Positions 1 to 8,019 of a stretch of 64,000 bases of DNA are shown here, piece by piece. This DNA comes from Phosphitispora fastidiosa. Lineage in GTDB: Bacteria > Bacillota > Thermincolia > Thermincolales > UBA2595. The notes under the pieces were generated by a model. It did not search any database. It saw only the letters and a list, made by a program, of their open reading frames with translations, and was not told the DNA's origin. Where the stretch lies: positions 1 through 64,000 of the forward strand of contig NZ_JAHHUL010000015.1 in assembly GCF_019008365.1 (NCBI RefSeq), in the 5' to 3' direction. Positions within the stretch are counted from its first letter, which is position 1, and the number at the start of each line of letters is the position of its first letter. The position numbers and the translations under genes are program-made.

Positions 1-13
1 GAGGACTTGACCT
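1..13 (+). rRNA. rrl: 23S rRNA, extreme 3' end (partial)
   Basis: The first bases match the usual 3' terminus of Firmicute 23S rRNA (the GAGGACTTGACC end). A short spacer and a 5S gene follow, as in an rrn operon. Only the last dozen bases are inside the window, so the call rests on this motif and on context. Confidence 0.7.
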
Positions 14-96
14 GAAGTAGTAGTGAAATTCTCTTACGAACAAATTCTCTGTAAAGTTTTGAGGGAACAAACCTCAACTAAATACCGATTACATTT

Positions 97-211
97 TCCG
101 GTGACTATGGCGAGAGGGATCACCCGTTCCCATCCCGAACACGGCAGTTAAGCCTCTCAGCGCTGATGGTACTTGGACCGCAGGGTCCTGGGAGAGTAGG
201 ACGTTGCCGGA
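97..211 (+). rRNA. rrf: 5S ribosomal RNA
   Basis: About 115 nt with the classic 5S signature: TCCGGTGACTATGGCGAGAG at the 5' side, CCCGTTCCCATCCCGAACAC in the middle and GGGAGAGTAGGACGTTGCCG near the 3' end. The terminal TCCGG/CCGGA bases pair. It lies about 85 nt downstream of the 23S end, closing an rRNA operon. Ends are set from the terminal stem and may be off by one or two bases. Confidence 0.95.
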
Positions 212-220
212 TTTTAATAT

Positions 221-252
221 GAAGAACCACTTGTGAGAGCAAGTGGTTCTTC
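221..252 (+). terminator. Hairpin after 5S rRNA
   Basis: A perfect 13-bp stem (GAAGAACCACTTG / CAAGTGGTTCTTC) with a 6-nt loop follows the 5S gene immediately. It lacks a long T-run but is the obvious end of the rRNA transcript. Confidence 0.75.
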
Positions 253-274
253 TCATTGACAAACACCATCAGCA

Positions 275-447
275 GTTAAGGGTGGATGTATTCCTCCGGC
301 GGGCAACGTCTCCGCCGGCAGCGGCTCCCGCAGTGGCGGGTTTACCCCAAGGGTACCGCCACCTCTAAGCACTAAAGTGCTAAGAGGTGCCATGGCCAGC
401 CCGGCCGGACGACAGACACCGCCTTCCGGAACACATCGACCCTTAAC
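275..447 (-). repeat. Structured palindromic repeat, copy A
   Basis: A 173-bp element bounded by near-perfect inverted arms (275-289 with 433-447, 14 of 15 bases). Read on the - strand, its inner flanks match copies B (566-674) and C (35401-35521): a TGTTCCGGAAGG box on one side and a GGAGGAATACATC box on the other. The outer arms differ from B and C (GTTAAGGGT instead of GTGGCAG) but stay complementary. The middle carries an extra strong hairpin at 359-391 (two 6-7 bp stems around an A-A mismatch). No ORF fits the element. Confidence 0.8.
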
Positions 448-532
448 AAAAACCTGATTTTGTCAACAGGTTAAACCACTTGATTTTTACAAAGAGTTTT
501 TCATATTTGAGCAAGATAGAAGAAAAAAGGAA

Positions 533-553
533 GGTTTGCGCTAAGCGCAAACC
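533..553 (+). terminator. Small perfect hairpin between repeats A and B
   Basis: GGTTTGCGC-TAA-GCGCAAACC is a 9-bp stem with a 3-nt loop, followed by AAAAATTTTT. It could end a transcript on either strand; no gene is recognisable next to it. Confidence 0.45.
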
Positions 554-565
554 AAAAATTTTTAA

Positions 566-674
566 GGTGGCAGATATGTTCCGGAAGGATGAGTCTGACG
601 TCAGCCGGCCCACGAGCTGAGCGAGTGGCAAGCCGGCTGAGTTGTAGCCATCCTGGAGGAATATATCTGCCACC
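566..674 (+). repeat. Structured palindromic repeat, copy B
   Basis: A 109-bp element with perfect 12-bp outer arms (566-577 with 663-674). Inside are a second stem (AGGATG / CATCCT) and a third (CAGCCGGC / GCCGGCTG) capped by a variable loop. It is very similar to copy C at 35401-35521 except at the tip, and it is inverted relative to copy A. The bases between stems two and three (CTGACGTC on the left, GAGTTGTAGCC on the right) are kept between B and C, as expected for a folded RNA or a protein-recognised hairpin. Confidence 0.85.
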
Positions 675-832
675 CTCCATCAGCGCGACCCGAGCTTCAG
701 ACTTGTGACAGCAATCCTTCACTGAGGGAAGAACGCTATTGATGTTTTCATTTATGTCATTTCCGGGAGCCTACTCATATACTATAAAACTAGCCGAAAT
801 ATAGTTCGCGTCATAAAGGTTATTTCCTCCTT

Positions 833-1816
833 ATGGAGAATATTCCATATAAAAGCATAACGACAAAGGTGTTGAGGTCGTTGAAAAAGAGATGGATTGT
901 GTTACTTGGGATTTTAGCTGTCTGGCTGACAGTTTCCTTAGCTGCTTATATTAACAATACGGTAACCATGAAAACCATGTACCTGCCCGAGTGGAAACTT
1001 AGCGAAGATAACCCGGTGCAAATTAAAGAGATTCGAATTATTAATAAAGAGAGTAAGTCTCCAGAAATTCCTGATAACATTTGGAACAGATTGATTTTGA
1101 AATCAAATTGGGTTCCCGATAGCGCCAAATATTTTCTTGTCAGAGTAATCCGTTTCTACAGTTTTACCTATGATAAATCTAATTCATGGATACTTGAGGC
1201 CTCGGGATGCTATCTTGATGCTGATGCTGAAGCTGATGTTGAGGTTAAGTCTAATTTTCCTGATATTGATTTAAAGATTAACGGTGCAGATGTTGTTACC
1301 CAGGGTATGAGCAGTAGGGGTAATGAAGAAAGCAATTTTAGGCTTTTTACTGCCAGGGCGCAAAATATTGGACATAATGTTAAGTCAATTGAGATTTTAT
1401 GGGAGTGGAACGGTAAAAACGGTCAACAGACTTACACTAATGATTTTACCTCTATCTCCTACAGTTTTTTTGACAGCAAACCCGGGGAATACCAAAACTT
1501 CGACCCTGAAGTGGCAGCATCAGAGGCTTTTTGGAATTATCTAAAAGGAAAAGATGCTGATGGATTTGCACTTGCCAGATCTGAATTAGAACAAAAATTA
1601 ATGTGGATCAAAGGCCACGAGGATATGAGTGTGCAAACGATTACGAGGTATGTTGGAAATTGCGCTGGGTTTGACGGCGTCATGTCTGTAAAATTCAGTT
1701 GTACTTTAGAACCAGAGATCACTGGAATTGAGACCACTGATGTGAGCCAAGTATTTTACTTGGTGCAACAGAATGGGAAGTGGAAAATTATTTATATTGG
1801 GCCCGCAGATTGCTGA
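833..1816 (+). CDS. Hypothetical membrane-anchored protein
   Basis: A 327-residue protein with a basic N-terminus (KRSLKKR-like cluster near residues 13-20), one hydrophobic segment at about residues 21-40 and a large, probably extracytoplasmic, domain. The last 100 residues have the look of a small secreted alpha+beta domain ending in a WKIIYIGP strand, reminiscent of DUF4829/NTF2-like folds; this is only an impression. There is no convincing ribosome-binding site before the ATG, so the start is uncertain. It stands alone between the rRNA-side repeats and a convergent gene, sharing the hairpin at 1895-1924 as a bidirectional terminator. I do not recognise a function. Confidence 0.7.
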   Translation: MENIPYKSITTKVLRSLKKRWIVLLGILAVWLTVSLAAYINNTVTMKTMYLPEWKLSEDNPVQIKEIRIINKESKSPEIPDNIWNRLILKSNWVPDSAKYFLVRVIRFYSFTYDKSNSWILEASGCYLDADAEADVEVKSNFPDIDLKINGADVVTQGMSSRGNEESNFRLFTARAQNIGHNVKSIEILWEWNGKNGQQTYTNDFTSISYSFFDSKPGEYQNFDPEVAASEAFWNYLKGKDADGFALARSELEQKLMWIKGHEDMSVQTITRYVGNCAGFDGVMSVKFSCTLEPEITGIETTDVSQVFYLVQQNGKWKIIYIGPADC

Positions 1817-1894
1817 AAGATACCAGTGGCTGTCCGCAATTGGCCCAGAGCTGAGCGAAGCATGAAACTATTCGATTTGAAAATTCATAAAGGA

Positions 1895-1924
1895 ATAGCC
1901 ACCGGTTTTAATTCCGGTGGCTAT
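1895..1924. terminator. Bidirectional terminator
   Basis: An 11-bp stem (ATAGCCACCGG / CCGGTGGCTAT) with an 8-nt loop between two convergent genes. Flanking AT-rich sequence on both sides suggests use in both directions. Confidence 0.75.
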
Positions 1925-1979
1925 TATCTATATATGGGGATTTTAGATAGCAATTGATGTTAAACTTCTCTTCCGGTAT

Positions 1980-3125
1980 CTAAACTTTTTTCATGGTGAA
2001 CTCTTCAAACTGACCTTCACATGGTTTACCGGCGGCGACGCGGATGGACTTGCGGCTAGGATATATTATAATTGAAGCCTGAGTGGAAAATACTGCACCA
2101 TGGCGGCAAATCGTATTTTCTCCCGGAACCTCTTCATTATGATCAGCAAGTATCTCTTCAATAGAGTCGGGGTTTATTGCTCCTTTGGAGAGCAATTGTT
2201 CGGCCCTTGAGTATCTTGAAAGGCTGGAGTTATATACAGCTTCTCCTCGCAGCCGGGGTAAGGCTTTATCACCCCATTTGGCATCCATAGGAAATTGATT
2301 TTTTGTCATTTCCGGCGATGTATAGTGGTTTGTGGCAATGATATAGTTATTTTCGGCCAACCGCTGAGCTGAGCTTGACCTGCTGGTTTCCAGCACTCTC
2401 ATGTCACCTGAAGCGTCAGCCAGCAGAATACTGGCCCCTGCATCCCTGTTGTGCCGGTTAATTAATCTGGCAGCTTCTTCAACAGTGTAACATGTTTCCA
2501 GCGCCTCCTGGAGAACAATGCTAAGGGGGATACTTTTAATGCTAAGACTGTCAGACGGGTAAGCAAAAGTATGCAGAAAACATAACCCGTGTTCGTTTAC
2601 CCCCGCATGGGCTCCTGAAGAAAAGGCCAGAGATACGTCAAGTGTCTGGCAGCCAGCCATGGGCTTGTTTCTCCTGACAAAAAGCATGTCCTGGTAAGGA
2701 AGGGTATAGTCCAGGTTCTTAATCAATACAGGTTCACCTGTATTGGTAGCCTCCGGCTTGATGCCCATTATGGTTCCGGATCCAAGTGCATACATACTGG
2801 GTTTGGGCGTAAGCTCCATTTCAATTGCCTGGAGCAGGTAGATAATTTTCTCGGGTATGTCTGCACCTGAAGCAATCCCTTTGATTCGCTCATGCTGTTC
2901 GGGGAGTGCATCTTTAACAATCTTTTTCAGAAAGTTTTCGGCTTTCTGTTGACAATGGATAAGATAAAGGGCTTTGGGAGCAAATTTTGCTTTTCGAATC
3001 ATCTCCAGGTGCTGAGAATCAGAAAAAATTTCCCAAGCAGCATGAATGGCCTGTTTGCCCATTCGGCCCTGCTGTATGCCTACCATATAATGAGAACCCA
3101 TACAGTCCAAGAATCTGACAGCCAT
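1980..3125 (-). CDS. C45-like (acyl-CoA:6-APA acyltransferase type) Ntn-hydrolase family protein
   Basis: A 381-residue protein. The N-terminal HYMVGIQQGRMGKQ segment, the central GEPVLIKNLDY strand and GVNEHGL fit the peptidase C45 / penicillin acyltransferase-like family. In that family a Gly-Cys bond is autocleaved to free an N-terminal Cys nucleophile. Here the corresponding spot reads LGSGTIMG, so the usual Cys appears to be Ser; that alignment is by eye. The chosen ATG at 3125 has GAGGAGGG seven bases upstream; a GTG seven codons earlier lies across that site and is less likely. No signal peptide is seen. Natural substrate unknown; some relatives act on small amides or peptides. Confidence 0.75.
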   Translation of the reverse strand: MAVRFLDCMGSHYMVGIQQGRMGKQAIHAAWEIFSDSQHLEMIRKAKFAPKALYLIHCQQKAENFLKKIVKDALPEQHERIKGIASGADIPEKIIYLLQAIEMELTPKPSMYALGSGTIMGIKPEATNTGEPVLIKNLDYTLPYQDMLFVRRNKPMAGCQTLDVSLAFSSGAHAGVNEHGLCFLHTFAYPSDSLSIKSIPLSIVLQEALETCYTVEEAARLINRHNRDAGASILLADASGDMRVLETSRSSSAQRLAENNYIIATNHYTSPEMTKNQFPMDAKWGDKALPRLRGEAVYNSSLSRYSRAEQLLSKGAINPDSIEEILADHNEEVPGENTICRHGAVFSTQASIIIYPSRKSIRVAAGKPCEGQFEEFTMKKV

Positions 3126-3187
3126 TTTTTTACCCTCCTCGGTCACGAAGGTTCTAGCAGCAACTTATATAAACATTTAAACAATTT

Positions 3188-3215
3188 TTGACAAAATCCT
3201 TCTTTTTAATATAAT
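3188..3215 (+). promoter_or_regulatory. Strong SigA-type promoter
   Basis: Perfect TTGACA and TATAAT boxes separated by 16 bp, on the + strand, in the gap between two - strand genes. No ORF follows for several hundred bases, so it probably drives a non-coding transcript starting near 3222. Confidence 0.7.
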
Positions 3216-3221
3216 TAATTA

Positions 3222-3393
3222 GTAATTTCTTGTAGGAGAGGAAAGAACTATCTCATCTAAAGGCCAATCACGTAGGGCGTGTTTACCTCAAAAGACAAAA
3301 CCCCCCAATGGAGACATCCTGAGGATATATTCCAAATAAGGGGTCCCCGGTTCAGGAAAATGGTTGTGTGTTCAGATAGGCAAGCTTTTATGG
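3222..3393 (+). ncRNA. Candidate small RNA (unassigned)
   Basis: Downstream of the promoter at 3188-3215 there is no reading frame. There is a long irregular hairpin at 3300-3344 (ACCCC.../...GGGGT outside, TGGA/TCCA and ATCC/GGAT inside). Flanking complementary pieces (CTATCT near 3250 with AGATAG near 3378; CTTG near 3228 with CAAG near 3385) could close a larger rod, an architecture similar to 6S RNA. I cannot show sequence homology to any family. It would run antisense into the 3' side of the transglycosylase gene. Confidence 0.35.
3290..3344 (-). terminator. Terminator of the lytic transglycosylase gene
   Basis: On the - strand the hairpin ACCCCttatTTGGA ... TCCAttGGGGGG is followed by TTTTGTCTTTT, a good intrinsic terminator about 50 bp after the stop codon at 3394. 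The same hairpin is part of the + strand RNA candidate. Confidence 0.6.
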
Positions 3394-3918
3394 TTATGCC
3401 ATGTAGTCGATATTGAGTGCCTCGGTCACTTTCCTGACATAATTACGAGTTTCCTTAAAAGGTGGAATTCCACCGTATTTATTTACATTGCCCGGACCAG
3501 CATTATATGCGGCCAGGGCTAGCTGCAGGTTTCCGTCGAACTTATCCAGCATCTGCTTCAGATATTTTGCCCCTGCTTCTATATTCTCAGCAGGGTTAAA
3601 AGGGTTATTAACCCCCAGGTACTTAGCTGTTTGCGGCATTAACTGCATTAATCCCTGGGCGCCTGCCGAGGATTGGGCACCAGTGTCAAAATTGGATTCA
3701 ACCTTAATTACCGCTTTTATAAGTTCCGGCTGCAGCCCATGCCGCCGGGCTGCGTCCATAATCAGTGTGTTAAAATCAGGGTGAGCGTCTGCGGATTTAC
3801 TGCTCCTGGCTGTTAGAGTCCTCTTTTGGCCCAAGGGGCTAACTGTTCCCGGATATCTAACCTTATTAAAAGCCTCTGTTAATTTCATAAAAAGATATGT
3901 TTCGACAAAATTCCACAC
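3394..3918 (-). CDS. Lytic transglycosylase (SLT domain)
   Basis: A 174-residue peptidoglycan-cleaving enzyme. Residues about 60-165 form the SLT/goose-lysozyme-like domain: [25 protein letters not shown] has the catalytic Glu in VES and the GLMQLMP strand. [15 protein letters not shown] and [12 protein letters not shown] are the other family motifs. I chose the GTG at 3918 because GGGGAAGGAG lies 8 bases before it; an upstream ATG at 3948 would put that site inside the gene. There is no evident signal peptide, so export is unclear, as for some spore or flagellar transglycosylases. It is a single gene with its own terminator. Confidence 0.88.
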   Translation of the reverse strand: MWNFVETYLFMKLTEAFNKVRYPGTVSPLGQKRTLTARSSKSADAHPDFNTLIMDAARRHGLQPELIKAVIKVESNFDTGAQSSAGAQGLMQLMPQTAKYLGVNNPFNPAENIEAGAKYLKQMLDKFDGNLQLALAAYNAGPGNVNKYGGIPPFKETRNYVRKVTEALNIDYMA

Positions 3919-4120
3919 ATTAATATCTCCTTCCCCACCTATTTCCATAATAATCCGAGAAGCAGAATTTGTAAAGAACCTTTATAGTATTTGGTACATA
4001 GAATAGTATATGGTTATATTACAGGAAACTTGTCAACAATACAGACTCAGGGAAAAATAATTGGGATTACTATTTACTTAAGTTTATATATAATGGAAAG
4101 GAAGGTTAGGGGGAACGTTA

Positions 4121-4303
4121 ATGAAGGGCTTGGTTCATTGCAGTTTTTGCGCTGAAAAGATTTATGAAGGCGAAGAAGGATTTAAATTACTGGGACGGTA
4201 TATATGTGAAAAATGTGAAAAGAAGATTGTCGATTCTACAGTAGAGGATAAATCTTACTTTCTTTTAAAGGAGAAGGTGAGGAACATTTGGTTTACCTGC
4301 TGA
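4121..4303 (+). CDS. csfB: Anti-sigma-G factor Gin (CsfB)
   Basis: A 60-residue zinc-ribbon protein: CSFC near residues 8-11, then YICEKCEKKIVDST, with the two CxxC pairs that define Gin. In Bacillus subtilis Gin binds and restrains the late forespore sigma factor SigG and also affects SigE. Length and the C-terminal YFLLKEKVRNI helix fit. The identification is reinforced by position: it sits directly before the yaaO-tmk-yaaR-holB cluster exactly as in Bacillus. The AGGGGGAAC site before the ATG supports the start. Confidence 0.88.
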   Translation: MKGLVHCSFCAEKIYEGEEGFKLLGRYICEKCEKKIVDSTVEDKSYFLLKEKVRNIWFTC

Positions 4304-4408
4304 ATTTGACAGTGAGTATTTTCACTGTTTTTTTTTATATTAGGCAGGGGCAAAAAGGAATTTACCTTAAATAAGGCGAATTCAACAGTGAGAAAGGGGC
4401 TTATTCCA

Positions 4409-5872
4409 ATGCACAAGTCCGGGTATATGCCTTTAATAGAGGCTCTGGTGAAGAACAAAAAGAGGAATATTGTTCCCTTTCATATGCCGGGTCACAAGAA
4501 GGGCCGGGGCATCCACCGGAAATTTGCCCGTTTAATGCGGACCAACCCTTTTGCTTTAGATATGACCGAAATTCCCGGGCTGGATGACCTTCACAATCCT
4601 ATGGGGCCGATAAAAGAGTCACAGCAACGGGCTGCCCGGCTTTTTGGTGCAGACAGGACTTTTTTTCTCGTAAATGGTTCTACTGTAGGAATACATGCAG
4701 CTCTTTTATCGGTATGCAGGAGAGGAGAAGAAGTATTACTTCCCAGGGACATGCACCGCTCGGTAATAGGGGCGTGTATTCTTGCCGGTCTGAAGCCAAG
4801 GTATTTACCTCTGCAGCTGGATGCCGAGTATCTGATACCTTATCCCCCTGCACCTGAGGAAATTGCTGTGATGCTTGAAAGATACCCTCTGATTAGGGCA
4901 GTATTTCAGGTTTATCCTTCGTATTACGGATTAGCCGGAGATCTGTCAAGAACTGCGGAAGTAGTTCATCGTTATAATATACCGCTGGTTGTTGATGAGG
5001 CTCACGGGGCTCACTTTATATTCAGTGATGAATTGCCCCAAACAGCGCTGCAGTCAGGCGCTGACATAAGTATTCAGAGTACCCATAAAACCCTGGATGC
5101 CTTTACACAGGCATCTATGCTTCACGTAAAAAGCAAAATTATTGATGACAGCCAAATAGCCCGGCAGCTCGGGATTCTCCAGTCAACAAGCCCTTCTTAT
5201 TTGTTGATGGCTTCCCTGGATGCAGCAACGGGACATTTGCAAATGTCGGGCAGGCGCTTAATGGGTAGGACCTTAAAGATAGCAAGGTACATTAGGGAGC
5301 AAATAAGTGGGATACCGGGGATTAAATGCTTTGGGGAGGATCTTTCCCAGATATCGGGGATGGCTGTTGTTGATCCTACAAAACTTTATATTTCTTTTAC
5401 GGATTTGGGGCTGTCGGGCTGCCAAGCCGCCGAAATGCTGCATAAAAAGTACCATATTCAGGTTGAACTATGTGACAGGTTCTGTATTTTATGTATGCTG
5501 TCAATCGGAAGCAGTCCTGAAGATGGGGACAGGCTTATAAGTGCCCTGACTGACATTGCCTCCAAATCATTCCCTAACGGTGCTGAGAAAAGTTTACCCG
5601 GGCCGGTGAATATTCCTCCACCCAGAGTTATTCTCAATCCTGAGGAGGCGTGGTTTGCCCCGCTAAGGCAGGTACTTCTTAAGGAAGCTGTGGGCAAGGT
5701 AGCGGGAGAACTGGTAGCCCCTTATCCACCGGGAATACCGCTGCTCTGTCCGGGAGAAATGATTACTAGTGAAATAGTAGCTTTAATCTGGGAATTGAGA
5801 TCCTGGGATTGCATGTTTCATGGTCCCGGCGACCCCACGCTGGATACCATAAAAGTAGTTGATTCATTTTAA
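4409..5872 (+). CDS. yaaO: Orn/Lys/Arg decarboxylase family PLP enzyme (YaaO)
   Basis: A 487-residue fold-type I PLP enzyme. Key features are FHMPGHKKGRG near the N-terminus, FLVNGSTVGIHA (cofactor phosphate region), VVDEAHGAHF (the PLP-pyridine Asp) and STHKTLDAFTQ with the Schiff-base Lys. The C-terminal Orn/Arg/Lys decarboxylase domain ends with the typical FHGPGDP. Family members decarboxylate arginine, lysine or ornithine for polyamine synthesis; the exact substrate cannot be read here. The ATG at 4409 is 9 bases after AGAAAGGGG; an upstream GTG would overlap that site. First gene of a tight run with tmk. Confidence 0.9.
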   Translation: MHKSGYMPLIEALVKNKKRNIVPFHMPGHKKGRGIHRKFARLMRTNPFALDMTEIPGLDDLHNPMGPIKESQQRAARLFGADRTFFLVNGSTVGIHAALLSVCRRGEEVLLPRDMHRSVIGACILAGLKPRYLPLQLDAEYLIPYPPAPEEIAVMLERYPLIRAVFQVYPSYYGLAGDLSRTAEVVHRYNIPLVVDEAHGAHFIFSDELPQTALQSGADISIQSTHKTLDAFTQASMLHVKSKIIDDSQIARQLGILQSTSPSYLLMASLDAATGHLQMSGRRLMGRTLKIARYIREQISGIPGIKCFGEDLSQISGMAVVDPTKLYISFTDLGLSGCQAAEMLHKKYHIQVELCDRFCILCMLSIGSSPEDGDRLISALTDIASKSFPNGAEKSLPGPVNIPPPRVILNPEEAWFAPLRQVLLKEAVGKVAGELVAPYPPGIPLLCPGEMITSEIVALIWELRSWDCMFHGPGDPTLDTIKVVDSF

Positions 5873-5894
5873 TTTACGCACACCGGAGGATTGG

Positions 5895-6536
5895 ATGAAA
5901 GGCATATTCATAACTTTTGAGGGCCCTGACGGGGCAGGTAAAACTACCCAGATCAAGATGCTGGGTCTAAGCTTGGAACAGCTGAATAAGAGTGTTGTAT
6001 ACACCAGGGAGCCGGGCGGGACAAGCATAAGTGAAGAAATCAGAGGTTTGCTGCTTGATCCCCGGAACAAAGAAATGGTTGCCCGCACTGAAGCATTATT
6101 ATATGCAGCGGCAAGGGCCCAGCATGTGGAAGAGGTTATCAGGCCGGCTATTGAGAAAGGACAGATTGTGCTGTGTGATCGGTATACTGATTCCACCATA
6201 GCTTATCAGGGATTTGGGCGCGGCATTGATATTGGTTTTTTAAATGAACTCAATGCAATGGCAGTTGCCGGGGTGGTTCCAGATCTTACCCTGATATTTG
6301 ACTTGGACCCCGATATCGGCATTGGACGCATCAATGAAAAAAGGATTGTGGCAGCAGGAGAAGAAAAAGACCGTATCGAACAGGAAAATATGGAGTTTCA
6401 CAGGAAAGTGAGACAGGGCTTCAGGGATCTGGCATTATCAGAACCCCAAAGGTGTAAAATAATTAATGCCGGCAGGGACCCGGAAACTATACATTCTGAG
6501 GTCGTCCGACTGGTAAAAGAGGTTTTGGGATTATGA
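5895..6536 (+). CDS. tmk: Thymidylate kinase
   Basis: Phosphorylates dTMP to dTDP for DNA synthesis. The 213-residue protein has the P-loop FEGPDGAGKTTQ at residues 8-19, the TREPGG dTMP-binding motif, DRYTDSTIAYQGFGRG (DRY motif) and a C-terminal LID with an arginine-bearing helix. The ATG at 5895 follows GGAGGA closely; the longer upstream frame lacks a ribosome-binding site. The stop overlaps the next start (ATGA), indicating translational coupling with yaaR. Confidence 0.97.
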   Translation: MKGIFITFEGPDGAGKTTQIKMLGLSLEQLNKSVVYTREPGGTSISEEIRGLLLDPRNKEMVARTEALLYAAARAQHVEEVIRPAIEKGQIVLCDRYTDSTIAYQGFGRGIDIGFLNELNAMAVAGVVPDLTLIFDLDPDIGIGRINEKRIVAAGEEKDRIEQENMEFHRKVRQGFRDLALSEPQRCKIINAGRDPETIHSEVVRLVKEVLGL

Positions 6537-6985
6537 AAATCCGCAAAATAACAAAAGATGGTACTTCCGGTTTTGCAATATCTGACAAGGATGCTAAACA
6601 GGTTGCCGGTCGGGAAAATCAATCATTTAACGAACAACTGCATAAAGTCCACAATGACATTGTGCACCAGCAGTTGGGGAATTTATTAAGTGATATCGAA
6701 AAACAGGGCAGGGTGCTGGGGGGAACTCTAAATATAAGGGACTTAAAAAAATATAAGGATCTCATTCAGAAATTCCTTGATTATGCGGTAAATAAAATGT
6801 ACCAGATGCGGGAACAGCATGGATGGGACAGAAGAGGCAGGCACAAGGTTTATTCAATGGTGGAGACAGTTAATAAGGAAATGGAAAGTCTAACCCAAAT
6901 GTTATTATCGGAACAGAAGGATAAAATAGCGGTACTTGCCAAGGTTGATGAGATCAGGGGCTTATTAATAGATATTTATTCATAG
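6533..6985 (+). CDS. yaaR: YaaR family protein (DUF327)
   Basis: A 150-residue, mostly helical protein overlapping tmk by 4 bases. The central RDLKKYKDLIQKFLDYAV and WDRRGRHKVYSMVETVNKEM segments are typical of the YaaR/DUF327 family, found next to tmk and holB in spore formers. Its function is not established. The sequence has no membrane segment or signal peptide. Assignment rests on family resemblance plus perfect synteny. Confidence 0.88.
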   Translation: MKIRKITKDGTSGFAISDKDAKQVAGRENQSFNEQLHKVHNDIVHQQLGNLLSDIEKQGRVLGGTLNIRDLKKYKDLIQKFLDYAVNKMYQMREQHGWDRRGRHKVYSMVETVNKEMESLTQMLLSEQKDKIAVLAKVDEIRGLLIDIYS

Positions 6986-7002
6986 ACAGAGGGATAATAA
7001 TT

Positions 7003-7986
7003 ATGATGATAGCTAATGTGATCGGGCATAAACAGCCAAAGATGATTTTACAGAATGCGTTGGCTGAAGGCAGGGTAGCCCATGCCTACCTTTTTCATGG
7101 CCCGGAAGGGGTTGGAAAAACCACTCTGGCAAAGGCGTTTGCCAATACCCTGTTGTGCAGGGAAGGAACAGGCGATGCCTGTGGCGAATGCAGTATCTGT
7201 ATGAGGTTTGCCAAGGGCAGCTTTCCCGACTTTTTCCTGGTAGAACCTCAGGGAAATAACATTAAGATAGAACAGGTGAGGGAACTGCAGAAAACAGCCT
7301 CCTTCAAACCTTATGAGGCTTCGGGGAAGGTATATCTGATAAGCCGGGCGGAAACCATGACCCGGGATGCAGGTAACTGCCTGTTAAAAATTCTTGAGGA
7401 TCCCCCGCCAGGGACAGTTTTTTTATTAACAACTGTAAATCCGTATAATTTATTGCCAACAATTGTCTCTCGCTGTCAAATGGTTGCACTTGGGAAGGTC
7501 CCGCAGCAGGAGATAGAACAATTTTTAAGAGATAACAACAGGGGTGACCCTGAAACTGCAGTACTGCTGGCCACTCTCTGTAACGGACTGCCTGGTAAGG
7601 CCTGGTCCATGGCTGAACCCGACAAAGGTCTGAGGACAAGGGAGTTGGTCTTTCAGTTGTATGAAAGGGTTAAAAAGGGGGATATCGGTGAACTTATAAA
7701 GAAAGCTGAGGAATTTGAGAAAAATAAAGAGATTATGCCTGAAGTACTGGAGCAGTTACTCTTATGGTACAGAGACCAGTTGATATGGAAAGAGACATCT
7801 GACACAAGTCTGATTATTAATATTGACAAGATTGAGGAGTTAAAAACAGATTCTGAATATAAAGACAAGAGCTATCTTATAAAGAGTATCCAGAACATTG
7901 TTGAAGCCAAAATGCAGATTAGCCGTAATGTAAATTTCAGACTTGCAATAGAAGTACTAATGCTGAGGCTTGCCGGATGTGCTTAA
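7003..7986 (+). CDS. holB: DNA polymerase III delta' subunit
   Basis: Clamp-loader subunit that helps open the beta clamp. In 327 residues it has AYLFHGPEGVGKTT (Walker A, about residues 29-42), a zinc module CGECSIC with an upstream Cys, ISRAETMTRDAGNCLLKILEDPP (Walker B/sensor region) and TIVSRCQMV (SRC motif). It lies between yaaR and ricT as in Bacillus. The start ATG at 7003 has GAGGGA upstream; the second ATG right after it is also possible. Confidence 0.95.
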   Translation: MMIANVIGHKQPKMILQNALAEGRVAHAYLFHGPEGVGKTTLAKAFANTLLCREGTGDACGECSICMRFAKGSFPDFFLVEPQGNNIKIEQVRELQKTASFKPYEASGKVYLISRAETMTRDAGNCLLKILEDPPPGTVFLLTTVNPYNLLPTIVSRCQMVALGKVPQQEIEQFLRDNNRGDPETAVLLATLCNGLPGKAWSMAEPDKGLRTRELVFQLYERVKKGDIGELIKKAEEFEKNKEIMPEVLEQLLLWYRDQLIWKETSDTSLIINIDKIEELKTDSEYKDKSYLIKSIQNIVEAKMQISRNVNFRLAIEVLMLRLAGCA

Positions 7987-8019
7987 AAAAGGTGGCAGGA
8001 GTTAGGAGGGCCCATAATA

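Noticed and set aside
3222-3393. Possible c-di-AMP (ydaO) riboswitch on the - strand, because of an ACCGGGGACCCC stretch.
   Set aside because: The second conserved GGGGTGAAT-type block and the downstream pairing are missing, and the segment lies after the transglycosylase stop codon.
3955-4120. SigF-type promoter for gin.
   Set aside because: GTTTA near 4081 fits a -35, but no matching -10 lies at the right distance before the start codon.
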